From the NCBI GenBank assembly GCA_052035915.1, contig JBPOHE010000127.1, positions 1 through 64,000 on the forward strand: 64,000 bases of DNA, given 5' to 3'. Below the pieces are notes generated by a model, which had not been told where the DNA came from, made no database searches, and saw only the letters and a program-made list of their open reading frames with translations. This stretch comes from JBPOHE01 sp052035915. Lineage in GTDB: Bacteria; Pseudomonadota; Gammaproteobacteria; Chromatiales; Chromatiaceae. Of this stretch, positions 32,855 to 42,266 are shown in pieces. Every line of letters begins with the position of its first letter. Position 1 is the stretch's first letter. The position numbers and the translations under genes are program-made.

Positions 32855-35242
32855 TCATTTCACCATGGACTTGACTGGAGCCTGATTGGTGGCGGCTTTA
32901 CCCATGTGTTCAGAAAGCAACTCCCACTGCAGGCCTTTTAACTTGTTACGGAATTCCTGCAATACATCCCGCGCATCTTCAGCATGGGCAATCACTCTCG
33001 GCCGCAAGACCACAACCAACTCATTGCGCGTCGTGTCCTCCCCGGTCTGTCCGAACGCCCAACCCATCACCGGGATATTACTGAGCCAAGGGAGACCGGA
33101 CTTGGTGTTGGCTTTTTCGTCGCGGATCAAGCCCCCAAGCACCACCACTTGGCCGGCCTGAACAGCTACTGAACTTTTGATGTTCCGGGTACGGATGATG
33201 GGGGAGTCGATCCCTTCCACCTTCTGGGTTGAAATATTGCTGACCTCCTGATCCACATCCATGATCACCAACCCGCCCGGATTCACCCGAGGAGTAACCT
33301 GAAGCACAACACCAGTATCGCGGTACTGAATCGAGTTAACAATATTGTTGTTAACACCGCTGGTTATGGTCGACTGCTGTTGCTGGGTAACGATCGGCAC
33401 TTCGTCACCTACCTGAATCCGTGCTGACTGATTGTCAAGCACCATCACCGAAGGCGAGGAAAGCACATTGACCATAGAGTCGTCAGCCAAAGCATTTAAT
33501 ACGGCACGCACTTTGTCTGCACTGTTCAATAGAGTCCACTGAAACCCAGTAGCCAGGGCACCATCTCCATTGATAATGCTTTTGTCGCCGGTCAAGGTGA
33601 AGAGGGAGGTCCTATCCCCACCGTGATTGGATTCAAAGAACCATTGGAGCCCGAACTTAAACTTTCCGGTCAGCGAAACCTCCACGATGGTGGCCTCGAT
33701 AACCACCTGCAGCGGCACCACATCCAGCTTCTCCAGCGCCTCAAGAATGATGGCGTAATCCCTGGGGGTAGCGAGAATCAATAGCGAGTTATTAGTCGCA
33801 TCGGCCACCACACGCAAACCGGCCTCGAACACTTCGGCACCCTGACCGAAGGCGTGGGTTCCGCCCGACCGGCCTTTACCGGCAACCGCTCCCCCCATTT
33901 TCGATGTCGATGAAGAACCTTTGGAAGACGAGGTGGAAGATAGGGATGAGGATTTCGATGAAGTGGAAGAGCGGGAACTTCTGCCGGTGTCGGTCGTGCT
34001 TTTGAGTTGTGCCGATGTTTCACCCGGCGCCACCGTGGCTTGTTTGGTTCCCGAGCCTCCCCCTTTTCCTTCAAAGAGGGAGCCGATTACCTCGGAAAGA
34101 GCTACCGCGTCCACATTACGCACCTTGTAGACAAACAATCGCGGCAAGGCCCCTCCCGCCGCGCCTAATTGATCCACCTGGGTGATCCATTCCTTCGCTT
34201 TATCTAGATACTCTGGTCTTTGGCTGACAACAAGAAGACTGTTGGCGCTGGGAATGGGAATGACCTTGAACATTCCGGAAAATGATCCCTCTGCTTCTCC
34301 GAATATGGTTTCGTATCCCTTCATGACATCCTCGACATTAGCGTACTTCAGCGGGAAAAACCCTACCGAGATACCCCGCATCCAGTCGACATCGAACATC
34401 TGGATGGTATCCAGCAGCTTACTGAGTTCGGGTCTGGTGGCCGCCAGAATCAAAAGATTTCGCACGGAATCAATACGAATAACACTGCCTTCTGGGGCCA
34501 GAGGAGTCAGTATGGTGTTCATCTCGTTGGCCGAGATATACCGCAGAGGTACGATCTGTACGCTATAGCCCTGGGGCAAGGCGTTGGAATATTCGCCAAG
34601 CTGAGGGGTAACCAAACCCTTCACCGCGTTTGCCAAAGGCACCACCTGATAGACGCCATCAACTCGGACCACAGCCGCCCCATTCATACGCAACAAGGTT
34701 TCCAGCGTCGACAACAAAGCATTTTGCGGTAGGGGGCGCCCCGTATAGAGAGTGACGGCCCCGTTCACCCTGGGATCCAGGATATAGCTTACTCCCAGCA
34801 GGTCTCCTAGAATCACCCGAGCCACCTCGCGAATATCCGTATTCTCAAAATTGAGAGTGACTTCCGGTTCAGCGGTTGCGGTCTTTTCCTCGCTGCCGGT
34901 GCGCGGCTTTTTGATAAAGTTTCCTGTGCCAGAGTACGTCTTCTGCTGGAACATCTGCTCGGGGCGTCCACCAGACAAAGGCACCTGGGAGGAAGACTGG
35001 GCCTGGGAGGCGGCAGAACTCGAGAAACCAGCTTGCTTGGCCTGTAAGTCTCCGGTTCTGGGCAGTTCGCGAATTGGTACGACAGCAGCTTCAGGAGTCA
35101 CTGACGCTATGGTCTGTGTGGGCTGGGCTTTCGATTCCTGCGGCGCTTCCGGTTTGGTTTGCACCCCGGAACAGGCCCCCAGAAATACGCCCGCAAGCAT
35201 CCACCCAAACCGCAAAGGATGGGAAACCCTGTTCAATGCCAT
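32855..35242 (-). CDS. gspD: Type II secretion system outer-membrane secretin
   Basis: 795 aa. Starts with a lipoprotein signal (lipobox LGAC, Cys24), so it may target itself to the outer membrane without a separate pilotin. N0 at about 125-200 (VTLNFENTDIREVARVIL), then N1-N3 modules (QIVPLRYISANEMNTIL; FFPLKYANVEDV; FVYKVRNVDAVALSEVI). A Ser/Thr/Gly-rich linker of about 60 residues interrupts N3. The C-terminal secretin barrel follows (LDNQSARIQVGDEVPIV, GVVLQVTPRVNPGG, VVLGGLIRDE) with an S-domain-like tail. Last gene of the leftward gsp operon; 54 bp downstream of gspC. Confidence 0.95.
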   Translation of the reverse strand: MALNRVSHPLRFGWMLAGVFLGACSGVQTKPEAPQESKAQPTQTIASVTPEAAVVPIRELPRTGDLQAKQAGFSSSAASQAQSSSQVPLSGGRPEQMFQQKTYSGTGNFIKKPRTGSEEKTATAEPEVTLNFENTDIREVARVILGDLLGVSYILDPRVNGAVTLYTGRPLPQNALLSTLETLLRMNGAAVVRVDGVYQVVPLANAVKGLVTPQLGEYSNALPQGYSVQIVPLRYISANEMNTILTPLAPEGSVIRIDSVRNLLILAATRPELSKLLDTIQMFDVDWMRGISVGFFPLKYANVEDVMKGYETIFGEAEGSFSGMFKVIPIPSANSLLVVSQRPEYLDKAKEWITQVDQLGAAGGALPRLFVYKVRNVDAVALSEVIGSLFEGKGGGSGTKQATVAPGETSAQLKSTTDTGRSSRSSTSSKSSSLSSTSSSKGSSSTSKMGGAVAGKGRSGGTHAFGQGAEVFEAGLRVVADATNNSLLILATPRDYAIILEALEKLDVVPLQVVIEATIVEVSLTGKFKFGLQWFFESNHGGDRTSLFTLTGDKSIINGDGALATGFQWTLLNSADKVRAVLNALADDSMVNVLSSPSVMVLDNQSARIQVGDEVPIVTQQQQSTITSGVNNNIVNSIQYRDTGVVLQVTPRVNPGGLVIMDVDQEVSNISTQKVEGIDSPIIRTRNIKSSVAVQAGQVVVLGGLIRDEKANTKSGLPWLSNIPVMGWAFGQTGEDTTRNELVVVLRPRVIAHAEDARDVLQEFRNKLKGLQWELLSEHMGKAATNQAPVKSMVK

Positions 35243-35297
35243 CTCCTAAATCGTAAATCGCCGAGAGATCGAAAACATTTTCCCGCCTCCTTCTCCC

Positions 35298-35972
35298 TCA
35301 CTTTGGTGCATTCCTTTCAAGCATGCGTTGTCTCCATGATTTCCTCGCTGATGGATCGGAAGTAGGAGGCTTTTCTTGACCTGGCATACCAGGCCGGACA
35401 CCAGCACCAGGTTGCCCCTTGGCTGCAGCACCAGATGGCGAACCCGCCGCTGGCGAAGCCGGTTTCGAGAAGTCCCGCAACACGAGAAGGGTCTCCTGGT
35501 TTCCGTTCCGTAAGGTAGCGGTCTCGCTATCGATATCCGCTACCGCCCAGCCCTGCACGGTCTCACCCGTCACCAAGCGCAAGGTCGCTCCATTGGTTTG
35601 GTCCGCCAACATGACTGTTTTGCCTTTGGGAGAGATAACCACAGCCTTGAGAGTCACCTTGGGAGGTTCGATCTGCATCGGCTGGGCAGGTGGCTCTTCA
35701 ATCTTCGGAAGATCATCCGACGCTGGAGCAGGGCGTCGCGTTGCAAAAAAAAGGGGACGATCCCAGATCTCGTTATACGCATCCAAGGCGTTAAGTGTTG
35801 AACCAATCTTATCCAGTCCACCCGGCTTTACCTCGGGGACCTGACCGAGACCGGCCTGAACCTTGGCCACCTGGGGAGGGGCCTTTGGCCACCATAATTG
35901 AGCCGCCATGAATGTCCCCAGTCCAAGCAGGCAGAGGATCAGTATCAGCCTTTTCACCTGAGGCCACCCCAA
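35298..35972 (-). CDS. gspC: Type II secretion inner-membrane protein GspC
   Basis: 224 aa. One N-terminal membrane helix (about 8-26), a linker, and a small beta-domain (IEPPKVTLKAVVISPKGKTVMLAD...LVTGETVQGWAV) matching the HR domain that docks onto the secretin N0 domain. The C-terminus is a Pro/Gly/Ala-rich tail in place of a PDZ or coiled-coil domain. The start overlaps the gspM stop region by 19 bp, so the genes are coupled. Confidence 0.82.
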   Translation of the reverse strand: MGWPQVKRLILILCLLGLGTFMAAQLWWPKAPPQVAKVQAGLGQVPEVKPGGLDKIGSTLNALDAYNEIWDRPLFFATRRPAPASDDLPKIEEPPAQPMQIEPPKVTLKAVVISPKGKTVMLADQTNGATLRLVTGETVQGWAVADIDSETATLRNGNQETLLVLRDFSKPASPAAGSPSGAAAKGQPGAGVRPGMPGQEKPPTSDPSARKSWRQRMLERNAPK

Positions 35973-36544
35973 AGATATCCGAAAAGATCGAAACTGATAT
36001 TGAGCGTATCCTGTCGTGCCGATTGACGCTGTTTGGGATTCGTCCGCATCCGTTCCCCACGAATAGAGAGGTTCTCCACGAACAGCACCGGGGATTCGGT
36101 TTCAAGACCATAGAGCATCTCGGAAAAAGCTTTCGCATCACTACTGATATTGACGCGGAGCCCGATTCTGGTGGAAAAGCCTTCATCTTGTACAGGCAGA
36201 TTCTGGGAACTCTGGACACGTCCACCACCCCGCTCGACCACGGCCTTGATCCTGGATTGCAGTTCAGCACCCGCCAAGGCCGGGCTTTCCGCCTTGAGAT
36301 AAAAAGGCGCCTTGCCTGCCGCTTCCTTTGCGGCCTGCAACCGCTTTTCCAACTCCAGCTTCTGATCGGATAGTCCGCGCAGACGCGAGAGTCGTTCCGC
36401 CGCCCTCCCCGCGGCCAAGTCATATTTGGTGTTCTGCTCATGCCAGGGATAAGCCACCCCGAAAATCACTAGCACGAGAACCAATCCAAGTATCAGCAAG
36501 GCCGATAGGCATCGCACACAATTCGGACAACCGATGAGGTTCAT
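35954..36544 (-). CDS. gspM: Type II secretion protein GspM
   Basis: 196 aa. N-terminal membrane helix (about 12-32), a helical coiled region, and a ferredoxin-like domain (LQSRIKAVVERGGGRV...AFSEMLYGLETESPVLFVENLSI), as in the GspMb/PilO-type family. It partners GspL in the inner-membrane platform. Its ATG overlaps the gspL stop by 4 nt. Confidence 0.8.
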   Translation of the reverse strand: MNLIGCPNCVRCLSALLILGLVLVLVIFGVAYPWHEQNTKYDLAAGRAAERLSRLRGLSDQKLELEKRLQAAKEAAGKAPFYLKAESPALAGAELQSRIKAVVERGGGRVQSSQNLPVQDEGFSTRIGLRVNISSDAKAFSEMLYGLETESPVLFVENLSIRGERMRTNPKQRQSARQDTLNISFDLFGYLWGGLR

Positions 36545-37620
36545 TTCCCCTTTCCCTGCACCTGCGCAGCGATATGGAAACGCTCCCGGTTACTCCCTTG
36601 CTGCTGAACTACCGGGGAACGGAAACCGATATCCGTGAACATATTTGAAGCACTGAGCACTCCAATCAACGCGGCCGCATTCTCGGATTCACCCCTCAGT
36701 TCCAGAATACCGTTGTGGTACTCCAATTGTTCCGCCCAGGTGGTGTCGGGAAGGATCCTGGTCGCTTCAAGCAAAACGTCCAGGGTGAATAGGGTGTTTT
36801 CACGCTTTTCGACCAAGTACTGGGAGGCCTTCACCGCCTTTTCCAGCTTCGTCCTCAATTCGGCCACCACATTGGCCTGGGGTGAAAGCTGGGCGACCTC
36901 CCGTTCGAGATCCATGGCAATGCTTCGCTTTTGCCAGAGGGGAATCCCCAATACGACGAGCGACATCAAGCCGACCAGGATCGACAGACCCCAGTTCACC
37001 CCAGTTCCACCAAGCCCCTTGCGCCGACGGGTGGCATCGAGGAGATTCATCCCGTCCCAGCCACCCTCGGCAATCAAACCAGCCACCGAAAGACCGGCTG
37101 CGGTGCCCACATCCAGCCAGGGATCAATAAGCTTCCGCGGCACCAGCGCAAGATTCACGATGAGAGGGGTGGTCTCATTGCCGGCTTCCAGGATGCGGAA
37201 ATCGAAATAGACAGCCGAGCTGGTGAATGGTGTCAGCCGGTCCATCTCGAACTCGATCACCTGACGGAGGTTCTCCGCTGCCGCGCTTGGCAGACCCACC
37301 CGTCTGAAAAAGGCACTTTTGGCGGATATCCGGAAGACAAGATCCAATCCCTTCTGCAATGCCAGACCGCAAAGATCTTGTAGCCGCTGTGTCTCACCTC
37401 GGCGGCACTCCCCAAGAACCTCGGTTCCACCTCCATTCTCCCGAGACACACGCAATAGATCCGGGGAAAGGATATCGAGCACATACCGCATCCGACCAGG
37501 AAACCATTGCTGTTTCAAGGCAGATGGCAAGCAGGCCAAGAGCCCTATCCGCCACCATTGCAGGGGGCGAATCAAAGACAGCCGCTCCTGGTCACCGACA
37601 ACCAAGCGAAAGACTCGCAA
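36541..37620 (-). CDS. gspL: Type II secretion protein GspL (PilM/PilN-like)
   Basis: 359 aa. The cytoplasmic N-terminal part (to about 200) has actin-like PilM/GspL features (RVGLPSAAAENLRQVIEFEMDRLTPF), followed by one membrane helix (about 215-235) and a PilN-like periplasmic coiled coil plus ferredoxin-like domain. Recruits the GspE ATPase to the platform. The start is TTG at 37620 with GAGG 7 nt upstream; 67 bp separate it from gspK. Confidence 0.82.
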   Translation of the reverse strand: MRVFRLVVGDQERLSLIRPLQWWRIGLLACLPSALKQQWFPGRMRYVLDILSPDLLRVSRENGGGTEVLGECRRGETQRLQDLCGLALQKGLDLVFRISAKSAFFRRVGLPSAAAENLRQVIEFEMDRLTPFTSSAVYFDFRILEAGNETTPLIVNLALVPRKLIDPWLDVGTAAGLSVAGLIAEGGWDGMNLLDATRRRKGLGGTGVNWGLSILVGLMSLVVLGIPLWQKRSIAMDLEREVAQLSPQANVVAELRTKLEKAVKASQYLVEKRENTLFTLDVLLEATRILPDTTWAEQLEYHNGILELRGESENAAALIGVLSASNMFTDIGFRSPVVQQQGSNRERFHIAAQVQGKGK

Positions 37621-37687
37621 CAGATTATCCTCTATCGAGATTCCAGATCAGGAAAGGGTACCCAGGAAGAGGCCAGGCCACCGGCGA

Positions 37688-38581
37688 TCAGCCACGCACA
37701 TAACGCCGCGCCAGAATTTTGAGTGAAGCCATTCCACCAGTTGTATCAATGATTTCTTCAATGCCAGCACCAAAATCACTCTCTCCTCGTCGAACTTCCG
37801 CACGAATCCGGAGAACCTTACCAGGTGCTTGATTGGCCTGACCAGCGGTCAGGCCTTCAGGCATGGATATGGGGACACCGTCCGCCTGCTGTTGTTCCCT
37901 TTGCTCCAGATAAGACTGCACGATCTCGGGGTCCATTCCAGGCAACGCGGCCAGCACCAGGGGGGGAGCAAACGCAGGATTTACTGTACTTTGCCGGGAA
38001 TAGACGGTCAACGCCGGTTCCACGGCCCGATAAATCTGGGGGGTGATACCTAGTACCAGGGCGAGCTCCTCAACCGCGCCGAAGGGAGCGTCGGCAGCGC
38101 CGAAAGAACGTCCAGCCGCGTGATAGCCATCATCCTCGACCCCGTTCAACTGGTGGCTGTCATCTGGATCACGCCAATCAATAACGGCATCCCGGAGACT
38201 GGCGGCCTCATCCGCGCCCAGCCCCACCGCAGTAAACAACCCCCCAAGCAACTCCGGCGTGGCCTTGTTAAGATCGATCAGCGAGCCTTCGTTTATGACG
38301 GCTAGCCGAAGATGGGCACCGGCAAACTCCCAGAAATAATAACGTCCGTCGGGCACCCAGGGATCGGTTTGCAGATCGTTACTCGCCAACACCTTTATCA
38401 GACCATAGATCACACCCGCCTCGGCCTGCGCCTGCTCCTGCCGGGTCAGTACAAAATTACGGGCGGCATTCAACTCGGTATGCTGGGTATAGGCCACTAC
38501 CGAGGCCATCACCGACAATAGCGTGATGACCCATAACACCAGTATCAGTGCCAACCCTCTCTGTTTAACGCCTAATGGCAC
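37688..38581 (-). CDS. gspK: Type II secretion minor pseudopilin GspK
   Basis: 297 aa. A type III (class) prepilin signal KQRG-LALILVLWVITLLS lacks Glu at +5, as is usual in GspK. The large alpha-domain follows (NEGSLIDLNKATPELL, FGAVEELALVLGI) with a SAM-like helix-hairpin-helix region. It caps the pseudopilus tip with GspI and GspJ. GTG start at 38581 with AAGG upstream; the frame is open to 38710 but would put 43 unlikely residues before the prepilin signal. Confidence 0.88.
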   Translation of the reverse strand: MPLGVKQRGLALILVLWVITLLSVMASVVAYTQHTELNAARNFVLTRQEQAQAEAGVIYGLIKVLASNDLQTDPWVPDGRYYFWEFAGAHLRLAVINEGSLIDLNKATPELLGGLFTAVGLGADEAASLRDAVIDWRDPDDSHQLNGVEDDGYHAAGRSFGAADAPFGAVEELALVLGITPQIYRAVEPALTVYSRQSTVNPAFAPPLVLAALPGMDPEIVQSYLEQREQQQADGVPISMPEGLTAGQANQAPGKVLRIRAEVRRGESDFGAGIEEIIDTTGGMASLKILARRYVRG

Positions 38582-38663
38582 GGAATCGCCTTGCCACAGC
38601 GCCCAACTCTCCACCTTCAGCGGACACCATCCCCCTATCGGATGCTCTATCCCGGAAACCACC

Positions 38664-39440
38664 CTATTTCCCTCCGCTCGGCGGTGGTGGACCAAAACCA
38701 CTCCCTCCACTTCTCACGCCGACCCCAGCCAGTCCACCTTCCTCGGCGACGGAGGGAAGACCGACATAGAGATCCGGCCAGGATTCCCCACGGACATCCA
38801 GACTGATACGAACCGCCTGGGGAAGCTGAGTGGTATTTTCCCACGCGCTCTGCCATCCAGGTTGCTCCCCTGGGGAACCGATCCCGTAATAAGCGAACCT
38901 CAGCTCGCCCACATCCTCCAGCAAGACATGCCAACCATAAGCCACACCAGGTTCCCCCTCATCCCCGGCCCGGGGCGAAGAACCGCCTTCGTCCAGAGGC
39001 GTCCAGGCAGGAACACCTGCGTCGCCGGCGATGACTTCGGGATGCAGCAACCAGCGGGTCATCACCAAGGCGCCATCGCTGTTCTTATCCTCCAACCGCT
39101 CCAAGCGCAGGATATATAAACCGCTCAGACCCACAGCACCGGATAGAGGAGCTGGAAACTCGATCGCCGACTCGGTACCACTGAACACCAACCGGTGGCC
39201 GCTTTCCAGGTCGATCGAGGCTGGCTGCATCTGCACCAGTGCCCGGCGGATAAAATCCATAGCCGCCCGGGTGGCGCCCTGCCGTTCAGCCTGCACCTCT
39301 ACCCTGTCCCAGCTCCGAACCCCTATCCTCAGTCCCGAGAACAAGAGGACGACAATCAGGCTCACCAGAGTCAAGCCAATCATCAACTCGACAAGGGTAA
39401 AGCCCGGAGAGCGTGGGAAGGCTTGGCGCGAGAGAATCAT
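38664..39440 (-). CDS. gspJ: Type II secretion minor pseudopilin GspJ
   Basis: 258 aa. Prepilin signal SPG-FTLVELMIGLTLVSL with Glu5, a long N-terminal helix and a beta-rich globular domain (LYILRLERLEDKNSDGALVMTRWLLHP; ELRFAYYG). The C-terminus is Gly/Pro rich (GSGFGPPPPSGG). ATG at 39440 overlaps the gspI stop by 4 nt. Part of the tip complex. Confidence 0.9.
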   Translation of the reverse strand: MILSRQAFPRSPGFTLVELMIGLTLVSLIVVLLFSGLRIGVRSWDRVEVQAERQGATRAAMDFIRRALVQMQPASIDLESGHRLVFSGTESAIEFPAPLSGAVGLSGLYILRLERLEDKNSDGALVMTRWLLHPEVIAGDAGVPAWTPLDEGGSSPRAGDEGEPGVAYGWHVLLEDVGELRFAYYGIGSPGEQPGWQSAWENTTQLPQAVRISLDVRGESWPDLYVGLPSVAEEGGLAGVGVRSGGSGFGPPPPSGGK

Positions 39441-39835
39441 GAGCCCTGATTCGGATTGGTCAGACGTAGTGTAGAAAAATCCAGCGTGCGTTCGGATCCG
39501 AACTCGGTCCAGCTCACCTGCACCCGTACCTCCAGTGGTTCAACCCCCTCGGGCAAGACCCCACCGCTATCCAGACTGGATGGCGAGATCACCACCCGCC
39601 AGGAAAACAGTTCTCCATGTTGACCCTGATGGGACCCCGAGGTTAGGGGGATCTCCGAGCCCAGAGCGCCGATCAAGGAATCGCCGAGAATGGCGGCCTG
39701 CGTGTAATGCTGGGCAACACCCGAACCCCGCAAGCTGGTAGAAAAAATATTGAGCAGCACGCCGAGCACCAGGGCCAGGATCGAAAAGGCTACCAACACC
39801 TCGAGCAGGGAGAAACCCCGCTGTTTTGATCCCAA
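39437..39835 (-). CDS. gspI: Type II secretion minor pseudopilin GspI
   Basis: 132 aa. Prepilin signal KQRG-FSLLEVLVAFSILAL with Glu5 and a compact beta-domain ending in TLDFSTLRL. Chosen start TTG at 39835 has GAGGT 7 nt upstream; a longer frame from 40009 would include dyad-element flanks and has no coding character. The 280-bp gap before it contains dyad copy 4, so the operon is split here between gspH and gspI. Confidence 0.85.
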   Translation of the reverse strand: MGSKQRGFSLLEVLVAFSILALVLGVLLNIFSTSLRGSGVAQHYTQAAILGDSLIGALGSEIPLTSGSHQGQHGELFSWRVVISPSSLDSGGVLPEGVEPLEVRVQVSWTEFGSERTLDFSTLRLTNPNQGS

Positions 39836-39983
39836 GGGTATTACCTCAACCGCCTTGAGGGTAATGCCTCCATCGCGGACGTCCCACCGCTCAGCCAAGG
39901 GAGGTCGGGCACAAGTGCCAGACCTCCCGGGCTCAGGAGCTGTTTGGAAAGTCTCGTTACAGCCTCCCGCCTCGGGGCCAAGG

Positions 39984-40091
39984 TCTGGGCCTGCGATTAT
40001 CGTTCTCATAATGAGAATAATCTAGGATTTATTTCTTTATTTGTTGCTGATAAGAGAACGAAAATCAGGCCTTTCCGCTCGATGCCCGGGA
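39984..40091. repeat. Dispersed dyad element, copy 4 (inside the gsp operon)
   Basis: Left arm tctgggc (39984), dyads GTTCTC-N5-GAGAAT at 40002-40018 and a degenerate GTT...AGAAC at 40043-40059 (starts 41 bp apart), right arm TGCCCGGGA (40083-40091). Located between gspH and gspI; it does not disrupt either coding region. Confidence 0.8.
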
Positions 40092-40114
40092 GGCGAAGGG
40101 TTCCAAACAGCTTC

Positions 40115-40579
40115 TCAGGAGCCATGGGCTTTCGCCTCCACCTTGGAGAGACGTACCCGCCCGGTCAGCCAATCCACATCGACGCGCAACTGTCGATCTC
40201 CCTGAACCAGGGTGATGCGGCCACCCGTTGAGCTGCCTTGGGGATAAAAGCGAATAGCGCCCGAGCGATCGCCAGTCAGTTCGGACTGGGCGGTATCCAG
40301 AGTGATCTCCAATCCTTGGGGGATGTTGATGGTCTTCGTCGAGCCTGTCAGACCCACCTCACGTTGATCCAGATCCAGATGCACCACCACCTCGGTGTCG
40401 GTAGCCATGGCCCGACTCCTGGCATAGCGCAGTGCGGCGGCTAGTTCCCGGGCGCTGCCGTTGAGTTGTACTCCAGGCAGGGCGGATGACATCAGGGGGA
40501 GAGCTATGCCCAGCACCAGACCGGCGATGGCCAGAACCAGCATGAGTTCCAGCAAGGTGAAGCCAAGCGGGCGTCGCAC
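40115..40579 (-). CDS. gspH: Type II secretion minor pseudopilin GspH
   Basis: 154 aa. Prepilin signal RPLG-FTLLELMLVLAIAGL with Glu5, then the GspH pattern ARELAAALRYARSRAMAT and a beta-domain (IRFYPQGSSTGGRITL). GTG start at 40579, 2 nt after the gspG stop with GGAG upstream; the longer frame overlaps gspG. Connects the pseudopilus shaft to the tip. Confidence 0.9.
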   Translation of the reverse strand: MRRPLGFTLLELMLVLAIAGLVLGIALPLMSSALPGVQLNGSARELAAALRYARSRAMATDTEVVVHLDLDQREVGLTGSTKTINIPQGLEITLDTAQSELTGDRSGAIRFYPQGSSTGGRITLVQGDRQLRVDVDWLTGRVRLSKVEAKAHGS

Positions 40580-40581
40580 CC

Positions 40582-41022
40582 TCAGTCTCCGCTGTAAACG
40601 TCCTGGCCTTCGCCCTGCCCGCCCATGGCATTGTCTGCGCCATAGGTAAAGATATCGAAGGAACCACGCTCGCCGGGGATACGGTAATGGTACTCGAAGC
40701 CCCAGGGGTCCCTGGGCACTTGCCGTTTTTTGAGATAGGGACCATTCCAAGTGCTCAGATTGCCGGGTTTGTCGACCAATGCGGCCAAGCCCTCGGAAGC
40801 CACGGGATAACGCCCAACATCAAGATGGAAAAGATCCATAGCGGCGGCGAGATCCGCGATCTGCAGCCTTGCCGTCTTGGTCTTGGACTCACCGAGGTAT
40901 TTCATCACCTGAGGCCCCACCAACCCGGCAAGCAACCCCAAGATCACCAGCACCACCAGCAACTCGATGAGCGTAAAACCCCGCGCACGGGCTTTCACCG
41001 ACCAGATTTCGCGAACCGCCAT
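40582..41022 (-). CDS. gspG: Type II secretion major pseudopilin GspG
   Basis: 146 aa. Prepilin signal ARG-FTLIELLVVLVILGLLAG with Glu5, and the classic GspG body: MKYLGESKTKTA, DLFHLDVGRYP, GLAALV, WNGPYLKKRQVPRDPWG, and the C-terminal Asp-rich calcium-binding loop region (FDIFTYGADNAMGG). Builds the pseudopilus. ATG at 41022 with GGAGG upstream. 17 bp after gspF. Confidence 0.95.
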   Translation of the reverse strand: MAVREIWSVKARARGFTLIELLVVLVILGLLAGLVGPQVMKYLGESKTKTARLQIADLAAAMDLFHLDVGRYPVASEGLAALVDKPGNLSTWNGPYLKKRQVPRDPWGFEYHYRIPGERGSFDIFTYGADNAMGGQGEGQDVYSGD

Positions 41023-41039
41023 TACCAATCCTCCACCCG

Positions 41040-42260
41040 TTAGAAAGCCAACTGGTTGACGCTCAGGATCGCCACCAGAATCGACATGATGATCCCCGCC
41101 ACGACCACCCCGAGCCCGACGATCAACAGGGGTTCGAGGAGGGTGAGCAGACGTTGGACGGTGGCCCGTACCTCTTGGTCGAACACCTCGGCCACCTTGG
41201 CCAGCATGGGCTCCAGCCGCCCGGATTCCTCACCGACCTTGATCATCTGCAACGCCAAGGGAGGCAGGATCTTCAATTCCATCAAGGGTTCCGTTAACCC
41301 CCGTCCCCGTTTCAGGCGTTCGGAGACCTGTCCGACGCCCTCGGCGATCACCCGGTTGGTCACTACATCCTTGACCAGAGTCAGGGCGCCGAGCAAAGGC
41401 ACACCGTTCTCCACCAGGGTCGCCAAGGTGCGGCAGAAACGTGCCGTCTCCACCTTCGCCAGCAGATCCCCCACCAAGGGCATACGCAGCAGTCTTTTGT
41501 CCCAGGCATAGCGCACGGCGGGACGCGCCAGGTGGGCACGAAAAGCCAGCACCATCGCCGTGATCAGGATCAGTAAAGCCCACCAATAACCACGGAAAAG
41601 TTCGCCGATACCGATCACGATCTGGGTCGGCAAGGGCAGGGTTTGCCCCATATCGGAGAACATCTGGGCAAACTGGGGCACTACCAGGGTCAACAACAAG
41701 GTCACTGAAAGCCCGGCCACCACCAGTAGAATCGTTGGATAGATGAGGGCGGATTTGACACTCTCACGCAGCTCGCTGGATCGTTCGAGGTAATCCGCCA
41801 AGCGCGCCATTACCTCTTGCAAGGCGCCTCCCACCTCGCCGGCACGCACGGTGTTGACATAGAGACGGGAAAACAGCTTGCCCTGGGACTCGAGCGCCGC
41901 GGAGAAGGAAGCCCCCCCACGCACCTTTTCCTGCAAGGCGCTCATCAGACGGCCCAGTGCTTGGTCTTCCGCCAGATCGATGAGGATCTGAAAGGAGCGG
42001 TCCAGGGTCAGCCCGGCCTCCAATAGGGTTGCCAGTTCCCGGGTCAAGAGCATCACCTGCTTGGGAGAGACCTGCTTCCCCTTGGGACGTCGCACCAGCC
42101 CAAGCTCCAGCCCAAAGGTACGCTTGGCCTCGACGGCGCGCACCGGCACAAAGCCCTCCCGCTGGAGATAACGGATCACCTCGGCCTGTTCGGTGGCTTC
42201 CATCTCGCCCTCGAGCACCTCGCCGCTGGGCTTCACTCCTTTATAAATATACTTAGCCAC
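41040..42260 (-). CDS. gspF: Type II secretion inner-membrane platform protein GspF
   Basis: 406 aa with two homologous cytoplasmic domains (VMLLTRELATLLEAGLTLDRSF; RTLATLVENGVPLLGALTLV) and three membrane helices (about 170-190, 220-240, 375-400). It is the polytopic core that couples GspE to pseudopilus assembly. GTG start at 42260, 6 bp after the gspE stop. Confidence 0.95.
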   Translation of the reverse strand: MAKYIYKGVKPSGEVLEGEMEATEQAEVIRYLQREGFVPVRAVEAKRTFGLELGLVRRPKGKQVSPKQVMLLTRELATLLEAGLTLDRSFQILIDLAEDQALGRLMSALQEKVRGGASFSAALESQGKLFSRLYVNTVRAGEVGGALQEVMARLADYLERSSELRESVKSALIYPTILLVVAGLSVTLLLTLVVPQFAQMFSDMGQTLPLPTQIVIGIGELFRGYWWALLILITAMVLAFRAHLARPAVRYAWDKRLLRMPLVGDLLAKVETARFCRTLATLVENGVPLLGALTLVKDVVTNRVIAEGVGQVSERLKRGRGLTEPLMELKILPPLALQMIKVGEESGRLEPMLAKVAEVFDQEVRATVQRLLTLLEPLLIVGLGVVVAGIIMSILVAILSVNQLAF

Positions 42261-42266
42261 CTTGAA